From positions 2,232,001 through 2,296,000 of the forward strand of contig JABYQQ010000006.1 in NCBI GenBank assembly GCA_022605405.1: a stretch of 64,000 nucleotides of DNA, given 5' to 3'. The notes under the pieces are model-generated. The model was not told where the DNA came from. It saw nothing but the letters and a program-made list of their open reading frames with translations, and made no database searches. Of this stretch, positions 22,346 through 36,050 are shown piece after piece. The first letter of the stretch is position 1, and every line of letters starts with the position of its first letter. The position numbers and the translations under genes were made by a program. This stretch comes from Earliella scabrosa (Eukaryota > Basidiomycota > Agaricomycetes > Polyporales > Polyporaceae).

Positions 22346-24064
22346 ATGCCTGCCTGTGCGAAGTTCAAGAAATCGAAGGACGGCAACGCGAAGAAGAAGA
22401 ACAAATGCCGTGACTGTAATCGCTCCAAGAAGTCCCATGAACGTCAGCGCAAGAAGACGCCCCCCACCGTCTCCTCCATCTTGCAGAAGTACAGCGTGGA
22501 CAGTCTTCAGCCTTTGACCTCAGATGCCGACGCACGAAAGGAGATGAGCGCTGGGTTCCGTCCTAGCAACGCGCCCTCGGCCTCCCAAGCCAGCTCTTCC
22601 AAGCGATCGGTGAGTCTTGATGGTCTCTGTTGTTTCTTTCGTGCTGACCTGCTATCTCTATTGCCAAGTCTCAATCCCAGCACGCTGCGTCCGGCAAATC
22701 GAAGTCCAAGAAGAGCTCGGGGAAGGTCGGACCTCCACCGTCTAGGATGCACCAACTGCGATACATCATTGTCAATCCGTGTGGCCTGTGGCAAACTACC
22801 GTGAGTCTCCGTACCTTGACGTCTGGTCTCATGATACCGACTAACCTGTGCTTGTCCCAGAGCACCCCTAGTAGGGTTGTGTTGCAATCCGACTGCGTCC
22901 CTAGTACTGCAGAGGAAGAGCTCTACCGTGAGGAAGCTATCAGGCTCCTTGTTACTGAGGACCTCGATGGGAACGCGCTCGCCTTTTCCGCTGACTGGTC
23001 GACGGCCGCCTTCGACGGCTACCTGCGAAGGCTCTTCCCCGTGCTCTTCGAGTACCTTGACTTGGCGTATGGGGTGCGCGATGGGACGGACGATATGTTT
23101 CACTGGCGAATGGTCCGGCGGTCGTACACGAAGGCCATCCTGTATGGCAAGACCCTCGTCGACGGTCGAGACCTTCTGGAATGTCGTCTGGGGGCTACCA
23201 CGAAGAACAAGGAGAACTTCGGGCTCATGGTCGGTGCGTCAACCCTTGCTAGCATCCTGTACCTGTTCCTTTACTCACCCCCCTATCATCTATCTTCACC
23301 GTCCATCAGTGACTCGTCACTACATCTCGCCGGCGGTCTACAACAACTGGGACGACGCCATCAAGGAAGCGAAGGCTAGAAATGCTGAGCGCGAAGAGCT
23401 GCCCGTCGACGAGCTCGAGATTGAGCCCGAGTCCATGACCTCAAATTCCGACAGCTCCGGTTCTGAGGACGAGGATCAACGTGACTATGCCCCCTCAGAT
23501 GCGTCCGACGGAAGTTCTCAGAACCAGACTACGGAGCGCGATGATCGTCCCAGTCGGTCGCTGAACTCGAACGGTAAACGGCCGGCTATCGATCGCTCCC
23601 GCTCCCGCTCCCCACGGCTACTAGTCCCTTCGACCCCGCCTCCTTCTCAGAAGCGGCTGCACAAGCGCCGCCGAGTTGGTGCGTCAAGTCTTCTCGGATT
23701 CGGCGTGTGCTTATACGACAGCTTCTCAGATTCTCCGACGCCTCAGGACGAGGACATCGACATGCCTGACCCGGCGGCCGTAAGGGCTGACCGCGAAGGA
23801 ACGGTATCGGACGACGCCTACCCCATCGAGCACCGCAATGCATCCTGGGACATCCCTCCGTCCCAGAACCGGGAGCGTCAGGTGTCGTCTCAGCCTTCAA
23901 GCCCGCCGCCTGCGACGACGACTACGACACAGGCGGCATTGCTGCCGGCTTCCCCTGCCTCCCCGCCTACGCCTGGGGTCAATCCTGTCAGGCGTTCATC
24001 CCCCGTGGGCTATGGGTTGCGCTCCCCCCCGCGAACGGCGTTCAGGAACCCGTGGTCGAGATAG
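22346..24064 (+). CDS. hypothetical basidiomycete protein with Lys-rich Cys motif and disordered tail
   Basis: Exons 22346-22609, 22669-22800, 22861-23233, 23310-24064; 507 residues with consistent phases. The N-terminus (MPACAKFKKSKDGNAKKKNK, then CRDCNRSKKSH) is very basic and carries three cysteines, suggesting nucleic-acid contact or a small metal site. Exon 3 encodes a compact domain (LAFSADWSTAAFDGYLRRLF, WRMVRRSYTKAILYGKTLVD). The last exon is disordered, acidic then Arg/Ser-rich (RSRSRSPRLL, KRLHKRRRVG) and Pro-rich. No family name can be given; a nuclear location is inferred from the basic clusters. Confidence 0.65.
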
Positions 24065-24165
24065 AACGTCTTTGAGCGACGGGCATCGTCAGTATACCCC
24101 TCAGTGTTCTTCGCGAGTACAGGCCTGATATCTGCTGCTGGTTCCTGTTACTACATCGTATCCTA

Positions 24166-24235
24166 GCCTCTCTCCTCTCTCTCCTCTCTCTCCTCTCTCT
24201 CTCTCTCTCGCTCTCTCTCTCGCTCTCTCTCTCGC
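24166..24235. repeat. CT microsatellite
   Basis: A 70-bp run of CTCTCC and CTCTCT units with regular CTCG interruptions, about 100 bp after the stop codon of the hypothetical gene. Confidence 0.95.
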
Positions 24236-25238
24236 TTCGTTACCCTACTGCTGCATTAGTGTCACGCCAACGGCGTTCTCATGGACTACATTCGTTCCCC
24301 AGCACTCCCCCTTGCCTATCTTCGTTATCTCCTCCTGTGTCTCTCATGCATGTGGCCTGGATTCGTGTTCTTCTTGCATGCCAGTCGGGTGGGCCTCCGC
24401 AGCTAATCCCTGTAACCGGCAATACTCTATACCTCATTAGTTGTCAATGCAGTGGCGTTTGGGCCCTATATGAATGTCTGGTTTCAGTTCAATGCCGCTA
24501 TAAAGAAGCCCGTCTCTAGACTTAGCACACGTCGTGATCGGTTCTCAATGACCCTATGTTGATCTCATAATTGTTCACGCAAGGGATGAAGTACTGTGTG
24601 CGGTCCTAGTGTTAGTGAGTTAAGTAATGTGACAGGTGTTATGGTACATGGAGAGAAAGGATGTTTGCGGCTGTGTTGGGGAAATCCAGTATTGACTGTT
24701 GAAAGGGGTGATTATTGGTTTACTACACTCAAGTATTCAGGAACTATCTACACCACTAACCTTGCAACAAACGTTGGTATCCATGGTTAGAAGTATGTGT
24801 ACGCCGGTCTACAGTGTGTGTAAGTAGTCCTTAGTCGTTGTCTACGTGATCTATATATGATGTGTACGGAACAGAATGATTGTCGTCGCATTTTATTAAA
24901 TGTGCAGAATGACCGTCATACTAACAGCGTCGCTGATCTGCCGAAGAGAGTGTTGTGGACATTTAAAGACTAATACCACCATGTCGTTCGACAACAGATT
25001 AACCTCAGCGTAGAGACCCCGCCATGAGACTAGCTAGTGATCTAGCACGACGTAAATTACTCCTCAAGATAATGTCGTTGACGACGTCGAGAGCTGAGTG
25101 ACTTGGCTTCATGAGATCGACGTTCGTCTTTGAAGCTGCATGCAATGGGATGTTGTGCTGATAATTCGGAGTACTTCCGTATGTGTGTTTACCTGCTACA
25201 GTGTCGTTGCTCCTTTGCATACCATATTCTACAGCTTC
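24236..25238. other. AT-richer intergenic region
   Basis: No coding sequence recognised. It is the shared 3' flank of the + strand gene ending at 24064 and GST-B ending at 25239. Confidence 0.4.
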
Positions 25239-26691
25239 TCAAAGTGCGCGTATATCAGGAATAGGCCCTATGGGCACGACTTTGTTGACGTTCACCTGCG
25301 AACGCGCGTGAGATGAGCGAACCAGTTATATCTTAATAGGTAGATGACTGAGCACGACGTACCTTTCCAGAGGAGTAGTAGATCTCTTTGATATGCTGGA
25401 AGTTGCATGTCTCAGAGAAGGCGGGGTTCTTCCAGTAAAGCTTGCGGAGCCACCTGTCAACCATATACCGTCAGCTGACATGAGTTCAATGTGCAAGCGG
25501 ACTCTCTGAAATAGACGTACAGGTCAATGGCCGGGTATCCGTCGCGGATAGTACGGAGGTTGCACTTGAAGGCGCCGTGGTATGCGACGTCAAAGCGTAT
25601 CTTCAAAATGAGGGCGATGTCCTATGAGTCACTCGTTCATATGTAGAGGTCTTGTGCTCACGATAGTGACGAAGAGCCGCACGTCGGCTTCTGTGAGTTG
25701 GTCGCCAACGAGGTAGTCTCTTCCAGTGAGTATCTTCTCGATACGGTCGAGAGAGTCGAATAGTGGGATCACCGCCTCCTCATAAGCCTCTTGAGACGAG
25801 GCAAAGCCGCTCCTGTACACTCCGTCTAGTTCGGTCTGATCAGATATGAAAGTGACAGCGGATTGGTGGAGCAGAAGGATCCCGTACTGTTGACAGTGGT
25901 GTACACCCATTCGTTAATCTCGTCTATCTCCTTCCGGAGCCGCTCCGGGTATATGTCGATCGCGGCCTTCTCTGCAGGAAGGAAGTCGTTGAAAGCGGTG
26001 TTGAAGATGCGAATGATCTCTGAGCTCTCGTTATTCACAATCGTTTCGAGCTTCTTGTCCCAGAGCACTGGAACTGTGAAGCTATGATGTGCCATTTGTC
26101 AGACGATGGGAGGAACGAAACCCGTTTTGATATCTCACCGTCCGACGTAGCGCGGCTCAGCCTTGAGGTAGATCTCTTTGAGATAGTCAGAGTCGTAGAA
26201 CGGATCATGGTCGACTCCAGGAAAGGGGTCTACTTTGGCAAACGGCCACCCGTTTTCGGTGAGATGAGGGGCTACCACGGTCAGACCTAAGGGCGATTCC
26301 AGTGAGTGCTCGAAGAGAACATCTGTACTGTCTTACTTACTGATAAGATTCTCAAGCCCCTTGAGCTTGCGCACAATGAGCGCTCGAGTGGCCCAGGCTG
26401 ATGGGACGCGTTGTCATCGAGAGATGCGTCCGGAACCGGAGACTAGGACACTCACGACAGCCAAAAGAGACAAAGAGATGATAACGATCTACAACACCAT
26501 GCATCAGTAAGTTGCTGACGTTAGAACCCTAGCGGGCTACAATGTAACTGACCTCTCTCAGGCTCGTGCTGTCCTCCCTTCTCGATGGTTTTCTTGAATG
26601 AGGAGGGAGGACGAATGAATGATCCGTCTGCATTGTTCCAGTCCTTCCAGTAATTCCCGGTCTCAGTCTGTTGTGGAGTTTCCGAGCTCAT
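25239..26691 (-). CDS. Xi-class (ECM4-like) glutathione transferase, copy B
   Basis: Exons 26691-26553, 26488-26456, 26397-26341, 26286-26139, 26081-25888, 25825-25662, 25600-25521, 25453-25363, 25295-25239; 320 residues. Active-site motif GCPWATR with Cys57, then [44 protein letters not shown] and [14 protein letters not shown]. The start at MSSETPQQ is preferred over an ATG 36 codons upstream, because that longer version would reach almost to the TATA element and has no counterpart in copies A and C. The C-terminus (GPIPDIRAL) deviates from the usual NILPL ending. Expected role: glutathione-dependent reduction of glutathionyl-quinones. Confidence 0.9.
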
Positions 26692-26764
26692 ATCGACTGC
26701 TGAGAAGGCTGTAGAACGTCGAAGGAGTTGACGTGCAGATCTGGTGTGGTTGGTCCTCGACGTC

Positions 26765-26770
26765 CTTATA
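26765..26770 (-). promoter_or_regulatory. TATA-like element of GST-B
   Basis: On the minus strand CTATTATAAGG lies about 75 bp before the start at 26691, matching the spacing in GST-A and GST-C. Confidence 0.45.
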
Positions 26771-26799
26771 ATAGAGTGCGATCGAGAAGCATGTGCCAC

Positions 26800-29700
26800 A
26801 GGCTGACTCAGAGCGCGCCGCAGTCACGTCATACCCGCCCAAGGCCCACCGTATTCGTCAAGCGTGTCAGCCTGATTGCCCGTCGACAGAGGGCATCGAC
26901 ATGACTCAGTCGAGCGTTATGAATTGTGGTCCAATCCGTATTAGACGGCGGCGTTCCGCCACTGTTGTCCATGGTACGCACAGCCTCTGCACGATGATTG
27001 AATCCGTGACATCGACGCCTCGGCTTGACGATATTCATTTTACTTCGACGCAGAATGTAGTCATGGATAGAATTGATGGGCATAATATCGTCTTGAGCAA
27101 CTGTCCGACTTGATGCATTCGAGGCAGATCACCTTCGACGAAGAGTACCGTGACGTCTTGCTACCATCTGCACTGCAGCCCGCCAGATAATGCAGTATGA
27201 GATCCTCTCGGATATTGTACTTATCGCTACCGTAGTATGCAACGTCAAGGTGGTCCCAGAGCGCCTCTTATGGGATAGCAACGTCAGTCTGGTATTGACG
27301 GTCCATGACAGATTGAGCGGTTAGTAGAAGTGAGAAATAGTATGATGGCGTACCATTTACCGCGTCGTACATTCAGGATCAATGCGGCCCTCGTCTTTCC
27401 GACGATTGTCTCTATGGCCTGACCCTACTAGCGAGTCATAAGACCCTTGTAGCTATGAAATCGTAATCAGTATCACTGTGCGGTGCACTGAAGCGGAGAT
27501 CGGAGCCCTCACCCTCCGTCCACGTAATTGAGATCTAGGTAGGCAACGGCCCGACCATTCTCTCCCGTACAAGGAGCGACGATAGTAACGCCGTCTGGAC
27601 ACCGTCATTACAATGAGTCATCGTACTCCTTAATTCTCGTACCACTCGGCTTCCCCAGACCTCGCATTTGGCACAGCTAAAGCAGTGAAATGGGTCTGCC
27701 CCGAGCTCACCGAGAATACTAATTAGTACTTAGGGTTATGGATATTACCGGATCACAACATTGATGGTAGCGCTCCTATAAGCAATATTAGGGATTCGGT
27801 CGCTTGGAGGTAGAATAACAGTGTAAAAATGCCTCCCGCGCACTCTTAGGGACAGGGAAGAGGACAATGTGAGCCTTGAGGTCTGGAGGAGTACTAGTAG
27901 TAGAGTGAGTTCGACGTGACTCGGCGGTGTCCCAGCATATCATTGAGGTGAGCGGACGGCCCACGGTGTAACGTGCAGTCATACGGGGGAGTGAGATCCT
28001 AATCTTGACTCAAACGTAGTACTCACTAGTATGAGTACGATGCTTAGTTGGCTGAGTACTTACTAGTTGCTGTCTGACTTGCGTAAGCATCGAGCGTCAG
28101 GGGTGCCACGTGGTTGCCCAATAAGCGCTTGTGTCTCCACCCCAACTTCCGACGCCCCGGGCAACCTCTGTCTCATGAACCACCTGGGCCAGCATCCTCT
28201 CTGTCTTTCGCCCGCTATGGCATGGTCGACATCCTTGCGGCTGAAATGATACTTTGAAGATAAATGTATGCCGCACGTAGTGCTCCCCATTCCGACCGCC
28301 CGAGCCGTATGGAACCAGTCGTCTCAACAACCCAGGCGTGAGCGGCGTATGGTGCAAGTACTACAAGACTGGTCACGACAAGGCGCATTGAGTAAGTACC
28401 AATTTGCACAGTACATCTATGACAGGGGACGCGGATGTCTCAGAAAAGATGTATCACCACGAGGCGCGTCGCTCTGCTTCCACCATTACACTAACATCTC
28501 AGTGGTGATGACTCATGCATACTGTCTTGCCCCTGGAATCGCTGCTGAGGTCGGACGAGGGTGACTGCACGTTAGGATTTTTTTCCGGAGCATCTAATAC
28601 CACTTCGTCGCACTGATCATTGTTCTGCACAGTTGGTATTGAAGGCTTCGCGCCCAACTCATGATGCCATCGAGCTGTAGACTAGCGGTTGATAACACTT
28701 CTTCGGATCTTGCTTAGGGATGACGGCATTGAAGGAATCACGCTGATAATTCGGGGGATCGGTGCGTGATATCTTCTGTCAGTCGTCTTTCATCGGGTGT
28801 TCACGGAACGGTTGTGTGTAGCCACATCAAGCCTTGACCAGTTCCCTGTCACTTCAAACAGATGTGTCGGACCGATTCCGTGTCTTTGCGTTTGGGCCGA
28901 AATCTTTGTATCCGTCAGGATTGTGCTGGTGAAGGTTAGCCGCATGTCGACTCCACGGGCAGGCAAGTAGCTGGTGTCAGTCTCCATTTTTGTGAATCCC
29001 AATTTCCATATTCATGCTTTCATTACAGATTCTCTGCACGGAAATATATCAGCGCAGGCTACGATTACGTGGTGATGCGCCCGTTTAGACATATCACGCG
29101 GATTACTTGGTCCCGCTGACCTACTTGTAAGCTTTGCATCCGCACATGCGACAGTTCCAAACCAAATGCAGGTCTCTTCAATTCATCGATGTACAGGGCG
29201 TGTACTTCCGTGGAAACCGACGGATAGGGCCCATCACATTCATGCCGGCATTGTAAGATCGTTCATCGCGCAACTTCCGGACGTCCTATGCTATGGCTGA
29301 CCGTCCTGACAGGCCGCTAAATAGCTCATGGGCCCGAACTATGCTACCTTGTGATCTGGTACGAAAGCCTCCGCACTTCTAGGGCTGAGCGGTGATTGAT
29401 TCTTAGTGGTCTGCTGTTATCTCGGCTTCTTCGTTGCGGCAAAATTCTCGCAAGAGCCAGCCACAAAGTCGCCATTATGGCTCGCTGCTTAGTGGTTTCT
29501 GGATTTTCGACTACGCCAGCACTTCCTCAAAATTTCCCGAGAGATGTCCTTGGCCATGTTCGCTTCACCTGGCCCTTCCACGCCTCGGGATCTGAAGCAT
29601 GCCATCGATTTTGCCCCAAGCCCTAACATTATGGACTGGAACAGGTATTCGGCTCGTTTCCTGGCTTCGCAACCCGGCATCGGACCGGTTCTCCTGGACA

Positions 29701-32700
29701 TTGTGAGCCGAAGCCCGAACTCGGATCCTCCACCGCACTCTACCTCCCCGCAAACAGACTCGGTGCCTCTGGAGGTCTCAGGCGCATCGCGGATCGCTCG
29801 AAGCATATCGACCCTCCGCTGTTCGCAACAGCGCCGTCGACACTTTACCGTGGTCGTGTGTCTGGTACCGGGAATCATATGCTCACTTCGGCTTCTCCGA
29901 CCTGAGCTCACAGCTAGCTCAACGGCTGCAGAAGGCGGAGTTCTCTCTGGTATGACAACCGTTCATTTCATTGAGCTGTAGGAGCCCGAAGCGGGACCCA
30001 CGATGTGCCGCTCCCTGTGCCGAAACGTCTTTGTGCAGCCGCGCCGTACGTACACTCGCATCGCGATCCGCGGATTGTGTAGTGTATCGGATCGTGCCAG
30101 TCCAAACATTCACTAGCGTTCCACCTTCACCGATATGCGCCGATGCCAATCGCCCTCGTCGATGCCGCTGCCACAGCGCTTGCGGAAAGTGACTGTTCGC
30201 GCGTTTCGGCTCTGGTACCACCAGACCTGGACAAGCAAGATCCGAAGTATGTGAGTCCTTTGCCTCTCGCTTTACGTCATCGCGTCCTCATGAGCTCAAC
30301 GGCTCTGCATACAGGAGGTCTTATGCTGCGGGCGTACGATACCAGCATGCACCGGATATCGATGACGCCTTTGGAAGAGCCTAAATTGCTGTCGGAATAC
30401 CACCGAAGTTGGATCTGGATCTCGCAATACTCCGCTCTGGAGAAGCCCGGCCAGGCGTCCGTGTGCAAACTCGTTCACACGATGCTGTCATCGATAGCCA
30501 CGGCCCGGCGCACGCCCGCGAGGTGTCCACACTGAACGCAATCTTCCTGGACTCGCACGTACTCCGCCATGGTGAATGCAGGCCGGTGCCGCAGGCGTCG
30601 AGAGCTGTGGCGCCTTGGAAAAATGCAATACACGTGTGAGGCGCTCTGTCCCCATTTCGCGCAGCGGTGGTGACTCACAAAGTTGTGCGAGGCAAGGTCC
30701 GGGATCGCGCAGGCCAAAGATCTGCATAGACTGTTCGACGCCTGGACGAGACGAGCCCCGGGCGACCTGGTGACCCGCCTATCGAGACATTCTGGGTCCC
30801 GTGCGCACCGTACAGACGTCTACCGCTTGCCCGGGAATGATGTTACGTCAAGCAGCTCAAGAGAGCGCGGGGACTCAATGTGGATGTATTGCACGCGCTC
30901 ACACGCGTGGGTCCGTCACCCGTTGGCCGCCGTATTGACGACACTCTCTCCTCGTTCCCTCGACCGCCTCCTTCGATGCGGGCTCCGGCAGCCATATCTG
31001 CCCACGATGCGCTCCTCGCGCCCGCAAGAACGACTGCATGCCGGGTCGCGCTCCCGCGCCCCGTTCTGCGACCTCCCTACCTGGCAGTCCGACTGCTCAT
31101 TCCTGCTGGCGCCCAGTGGTGGGGTAGGCTACGTCCCCCACTTTTGCCCTCGCTATCGCTGCACCCTATCGTCGGACGTTGTGGAGCAACCCACTCCGAG
31201 AACGTGGGTGACGAAGCAACGCCATGCGCCCGACTAACCGCCATCCACCTCGGCACGCAGTATTGAGGTCAAACCACACAGTGCTGCGTGCGGCTGAGCA
31301 CGGTACTGTCTGTCCGACGCGAGTTCCGGTGAAACGATCCAGCAGCGGCTCGCTCTGTGTCGTACATGCGTCTTCGCCTTCGCCTTCCCATCCTTCGTGC
31401 GTTCGGCGTCCCAAGGCTCCGACGAGTGCGCTTCTGCTGCCTCGTTGACGTGCAACGTGGGGTCTATGAGACGTATCTCTGGCTCGCTATGTCCGTGTCC
31501 TGCGGGCGGAATGCGAGCATATGTGCGCCCTTCGTGCTTCTCATGCCCCACGTGGGGCGCCCTGTGCCTGTTGGGCTATCGAGTCGCCGAACAGAACTCT
31601 GCATTGTTGCATATGCAGCGACGGGTGCTGCCACGGTACATTTTCCGCCGCTGCAAGCAAGCTCAGGCTGCTGATGGAAGGCTCTGGTAAGCCTGACTAG
31701 GCCCATCACCGCTCTTACTTTGGCTTTCTGGGTATTCGCGTTCGTTCAGGGGCCAAATGCGCCAAACGAACGTGCGTGGGCGGTGAGCCGGCTGCAAGTG
31801 AAATGAAGTGCGTACTGACAACCGTCTCGTCATCTGCCAGTGTCGACAGAGCTGCGGCTCCGGCCTGTTTGCGCCAGAAGGAGTTCCGCTCCTCCCGCTC
31901 GCGGCATAGCAAGTTCGCGTTCCCACCGCACGCAAATTTTGGGCGAAGCTAAACGCGCACCACGATCATGATAGGCAACGCGACTCGAGAACGGCCGCGT
32001 CGGTGGCTCGTTTCCGTCCGAGGAGGCCTTGTGGGTACCACTCTGTCGATCATGATGCGTGCCGCGGTGCATCCTGCGAGCACGGCCCTGTGCTGCCTAT
32101 ACAGTTTACTCGCACTTGGCCTTGGAGACTCTGGAAGTCGGGACGGTGCTGGAGATGCCGTCACTTCGAAACTTGAATCTCAGACAAGATTCGTCCGGGC
32201 CGGAGTCGACCGAAGCTCTCGCGTCCACTCCGACATGCGGATATGTTCCTTCGCCCGTTTCGGCTCGCGGCCACAGCTGATTTCGCTGCGATCGGACGAT
32301 CGACAGTCGCGACGGCAGTCCGAGGGCGCCGCCGCGCTGTTGCAGACAGGCACGCGAGCACTCGTCAGCCATCGCGAAGAGGGCAAGTTCGCGAGGCGTG
32401 ATACGAGTATAGCCGTGCGCCCCAAGTTAGTGCTTCTCGCTCTCCTAACTCCTGAACTCACTCCGCGCTATTCACAGAAGTTCACCGCCGAGCGTGCGCG
32501 AAATACGTGAGTGACGAATGGTGTAGAAGGTTCCTATGTGCGGAAATGGCAACTTTGCCGAGCGCAATGGGAGCCGGAATGCAAAAGTCAAAGCTCGTAC
32601 CGCCCTCCGGACAGCAGCATTCGCACATGAGGAATAGTCCGTGGAGAGTCGGGTACGCATAAACATATGATGGCACTCAAGGCCACTTCGTGCTTGGGTA

Positions 32701-35700
32701 GGGCGTCTGGAACTTGGATGCTCTTCGGGCGGAACGACCTCGGGACATGGCGTCATACATGTATGACGAAGTCTGGGTGGGCGCGTCAGGGCCTCATACT
32801 AGCCTCTTCTCTTGCGGAGAAACAACAACTTCACGGCCATAGACCAGCGTTGTGTGGTAGACAACGTGGAGGTTCGCGCTATGTGGCGCAGTCGGCATAT
32901 CCATGTCGAGGTCCCACTTCACCGGTACGAGCTCCCCTGTCCCCCATTCATACGATCTCACACCAAGGCAGTACCAACAGGACACGAGTTTCGAGAGGAG
33001 CTGAAGCGGCCCAGTGCGGTCGCACGGCGCGAACAGTCGGAGTCCGATACCACAGGGCTCTTACGCAGAGGCTTGAGAGCCGCGACGCGGAACGCTCACT
33101 GCCTCGAGCCTCGTCCTCCACGCTTCTCTCGCTATAGACGTCTGCGAGCTCCCAAGGCTCAGTGTGCGCCTCCCACCCTTCTCCGCCAGGAGGCCGTCAC
33201 CCCGCGGACGTCTTATCCGCACGTTCATAAAGGCAGGAAGATGAACTCCGAGCGTCACCGAGCGCGCTAGAACGCGAGACTGCAGCGGCAGCCGTTCCGC
33301 CTCTGAGTTTATCGCCCGCGGTCCTCATCGCCAGGTCGAGCAAGGACTCCTCCCCTCCGCCCATCCCTAAGGTTACGTCCTAGGGCTCGCACCACCACGC
33401 CCGACGCCCGCGTCCAGCGCAGAAAATAGAAAATAGGAGACACGCGCATAGTTCGGTGCCGGGCCCGGCGGGACTCGGGACGGCGGACGCTTCCTTGTCC
33501 ACCTTCGCCCCGGGGTGCGCGCGCCCGACTACCGACAACGTGGGAGCCGTCGGGGACGCTGGTGTCCCCCCGTCGCCGCTCTCGGACGACAGCTGTGTAT
33601 CGCTCCTCGGCCGTGCGGCACGACGCGCTGCGATACCAGGCCACCCAAGCCTCCAAGCCCAACCACTAGCCCCAGGCGGGGGTGGTGGTTCGCGGGTGCG
33701 CGCCGCGCGCGCGTGTTTGTGCAATGGGACTTAGGGTGGTCAGGCCTGAAGCCTGAGGCCACAGGGAGTCAAGACGTGCTTCCGACGCGTCTCTTTGTCT
33801 ATCGCGAGCGTGCGACTGCGCGACGTGCGTGCGTGCCGGCCGTCCGGATAAGCAGGGCGCAGAGGGCCACGCCCCCGCCCGACGTACCGTACCGGCTGCT
33901 GATAGAAGGCGGCAGGAAGGGTAACGCGCATGACCATTGACGGCTGTGGGTCGGCTCGCGCGCCGCGTTGCGCGTCGAGGGGGCCCAAATGACCTGCTTC
34001 TCTTCGTACTTACGTGCTGTGAGGCCGGCCGTGGCTCTCGTGCGCGCCCGCGTAGTGGTGTTCGGTGCCTGCTCGCAGTACTTACACTATCGCAGTACGT
34101 ATACACGTACGCGAGCCCGGGGTTGGTCATACCATGACGCCTCGTGACACGCGGAGATGTGGGCAGGGAAAGATAGGTGTTGAGGGGTCTGTAGTGATTG
34201 AGCATCCAGATTCCAGGGAACCAGACCCACGCAAGTATGTACCTTGTATCAGGACGAGTGTCCTGCTGACCGGCGCGAGCGCAGGGCTTCGGGACTTGGT
34301 CAGCGTAGGCGTACGCAATCGTGTTATCGCGGTACGTACAGGTGACGAGGACGTGGCGACCACCGACCTGCGCTAACGCGTCGGCGGGCAGGCGTGGCGG
34401 GGGCCCAGGCTCGAGCCCCAGTCACGATCAGACTCTGACCGGTGCCGACCAACCCCGCGCGAGCCTCGAGGGCAAGGCAGCGAAACCGGGGTAGTCGCTT
34501 AGCGGATTTTACCTCTAAACAACCTTGCTTTATCACCGCGCGCGTTCACGGGGTACCGGATGAATGGGGGTGCACTTGCAAGCAATTCGTGCACGGTCTG
34601 GTGGACATATGGAAGGAGTTGCAGCGATAGCGATTTGGGCTGTGTCGTTCCTCTTCAGATCCGACAGTATCTGTGGCCATTCGGACGCAAGTAAGGATGG
34701 GCATTCGCGCTCGACATTCCTAAAGCTTGTATTCGAGCGCGCCCACCCTCGCGCCGACGCAAGTAAGTATCATGATCATGGGGCCCAGGAGGACAATCAA
34801 CTGCTCCAGCTGCCACCGTCCAAGTCCGATGGAATCGACCGCGGCGTCGTGGATTAGGCAGGAGCGGCGAGCGCCCCTGGGCCGGTGCGCGCGCGCATCA
34901 TACGGTGTGTACTCATCAGAACCACAGAACAGCAGACTGCAGCTGGGAGCCTGCCCTAGCCTGCCGCGCGGGATAAACGTCAGACTTACAGAGCTTGCCT
35001 GCAGTGGACATCCGACATCACACATACGTGGTCAGAGTCTCAGCGAATCACGGTAGGGCGCGACGCGCCGTGGACGCGCGTCGAGGACCCCCGTTCCTTG
35101 CGTGTGCGCGAGACCCGTGTTATCAACTGTGCTCCAAGTGGGAGGCGGAGACTCACCAATAGGGATCGGGCTCGTCCACATACGGGACAGCGAGAGCGAT
35201 GGACGATCGCGGCCAAGACTTCAAGCTTGCACTGGGAATACAGCCATCACACGGGTGCGCAGAGCGCGCGAGTTCAGATGATGGCGCATGCAGCAGGTGA
35301 ATGCCGCGGTATATTTGTGAGGTGTGTACGATGCAGGGTGTGCGGGGTGGATGTTAGATAGGATGTAAACATGACTCGGACTCGATGCGACACGGCGAGT
35401 AGTGCTGAACGTAAGGGTAAGCGGGTAACAGGCGACAGGGTAACAGCAATTGCAGCAGAAGCGCGGATACCAGTACTAGATCGCGAAAGCTAGCATGCTC
35501 AAGGCAAGGCTCGAAACACAAGCACAAGCAGAAGAGGGGAAAAAAGAAGGGGGCGGGCGAGCGACTGATGCGCCAGCGCCGCCCCCGAATAGTGATGATT
35601 GGGGCCGTAAAGTTGGGAGGTGCGAGTACACGGGAGAATGCGCGGAGATCAGATGCGTAAGGTAGTGATACATGTAGCAGTGAAGAGAGTCCACTAGTTA

Positions 35701-36050
35701 GTACACATGAGGGTGGGCATGCATGCGGGGGGAAGCGCGAGAGGAAGGAAGACGAGAGATGATAAGAAGATGGGGAACGCGAAGGGGACGAGCGATGCGG
35801 GCGGGCGCCGCGCCGTGCGCGCGGATGACGAGAGTACTTTTCTAGACCATGTTGTCGATGACCCATGAACCCACCAGAGGATGAATAGCGCCGGGCGGGC
35901 GGCGGGCGGTCCGTCGCACATCGCTCGTCATGACATGAGGGAGAGAGGAAGAAAAACATCGCTAGGCGTGACGCGTGGAGAATGCGGAGATGAGGGGAGA
36001 GGAAGCAGGGAGATCGGTCTATGAGTGTGGGGAGAAGGAGGAGACCGAAG
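26800..36050. other. 9.3-kb gene-poor region
   Basis: No protein family could be recognised on either strand, and open frames are short and overlapping. Composition shifts from balanced (26.8-29 kb) to GC- and CpG-rich (about 30-35 kb). A minus-strand frame at 27788-27982 (RYTVGRPLTSMICWDTAE) weakly recalls mushroom F-box tails. Motifs of the type GCAAGTAAGTA and GTACGTA recur between 34.0 and 34.8 kb. Degenerate mobile elements are possible but no terminal repeats or reverse transcriptase motifs were seen. Confidence 0.35.

Noticed and set aside
24166..24235. CRISPR-like or regulatory repeat array
   Set aside because: It is a plain CT microsatellite, and CRISPR arrays are not expected in a fungal genome.
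27170..27990. Weak F-box-like words on both strands
   Set aside because: The fragments are short, lie on opposite strands and cannot be joined into one model with usable splice sites.
28000..35300. Retrotransposon or other large mobile element
   Set aside because: No reverse transcriptase, integrase or protease motif and no paired terminal repeats were seen; only composition hints remain.
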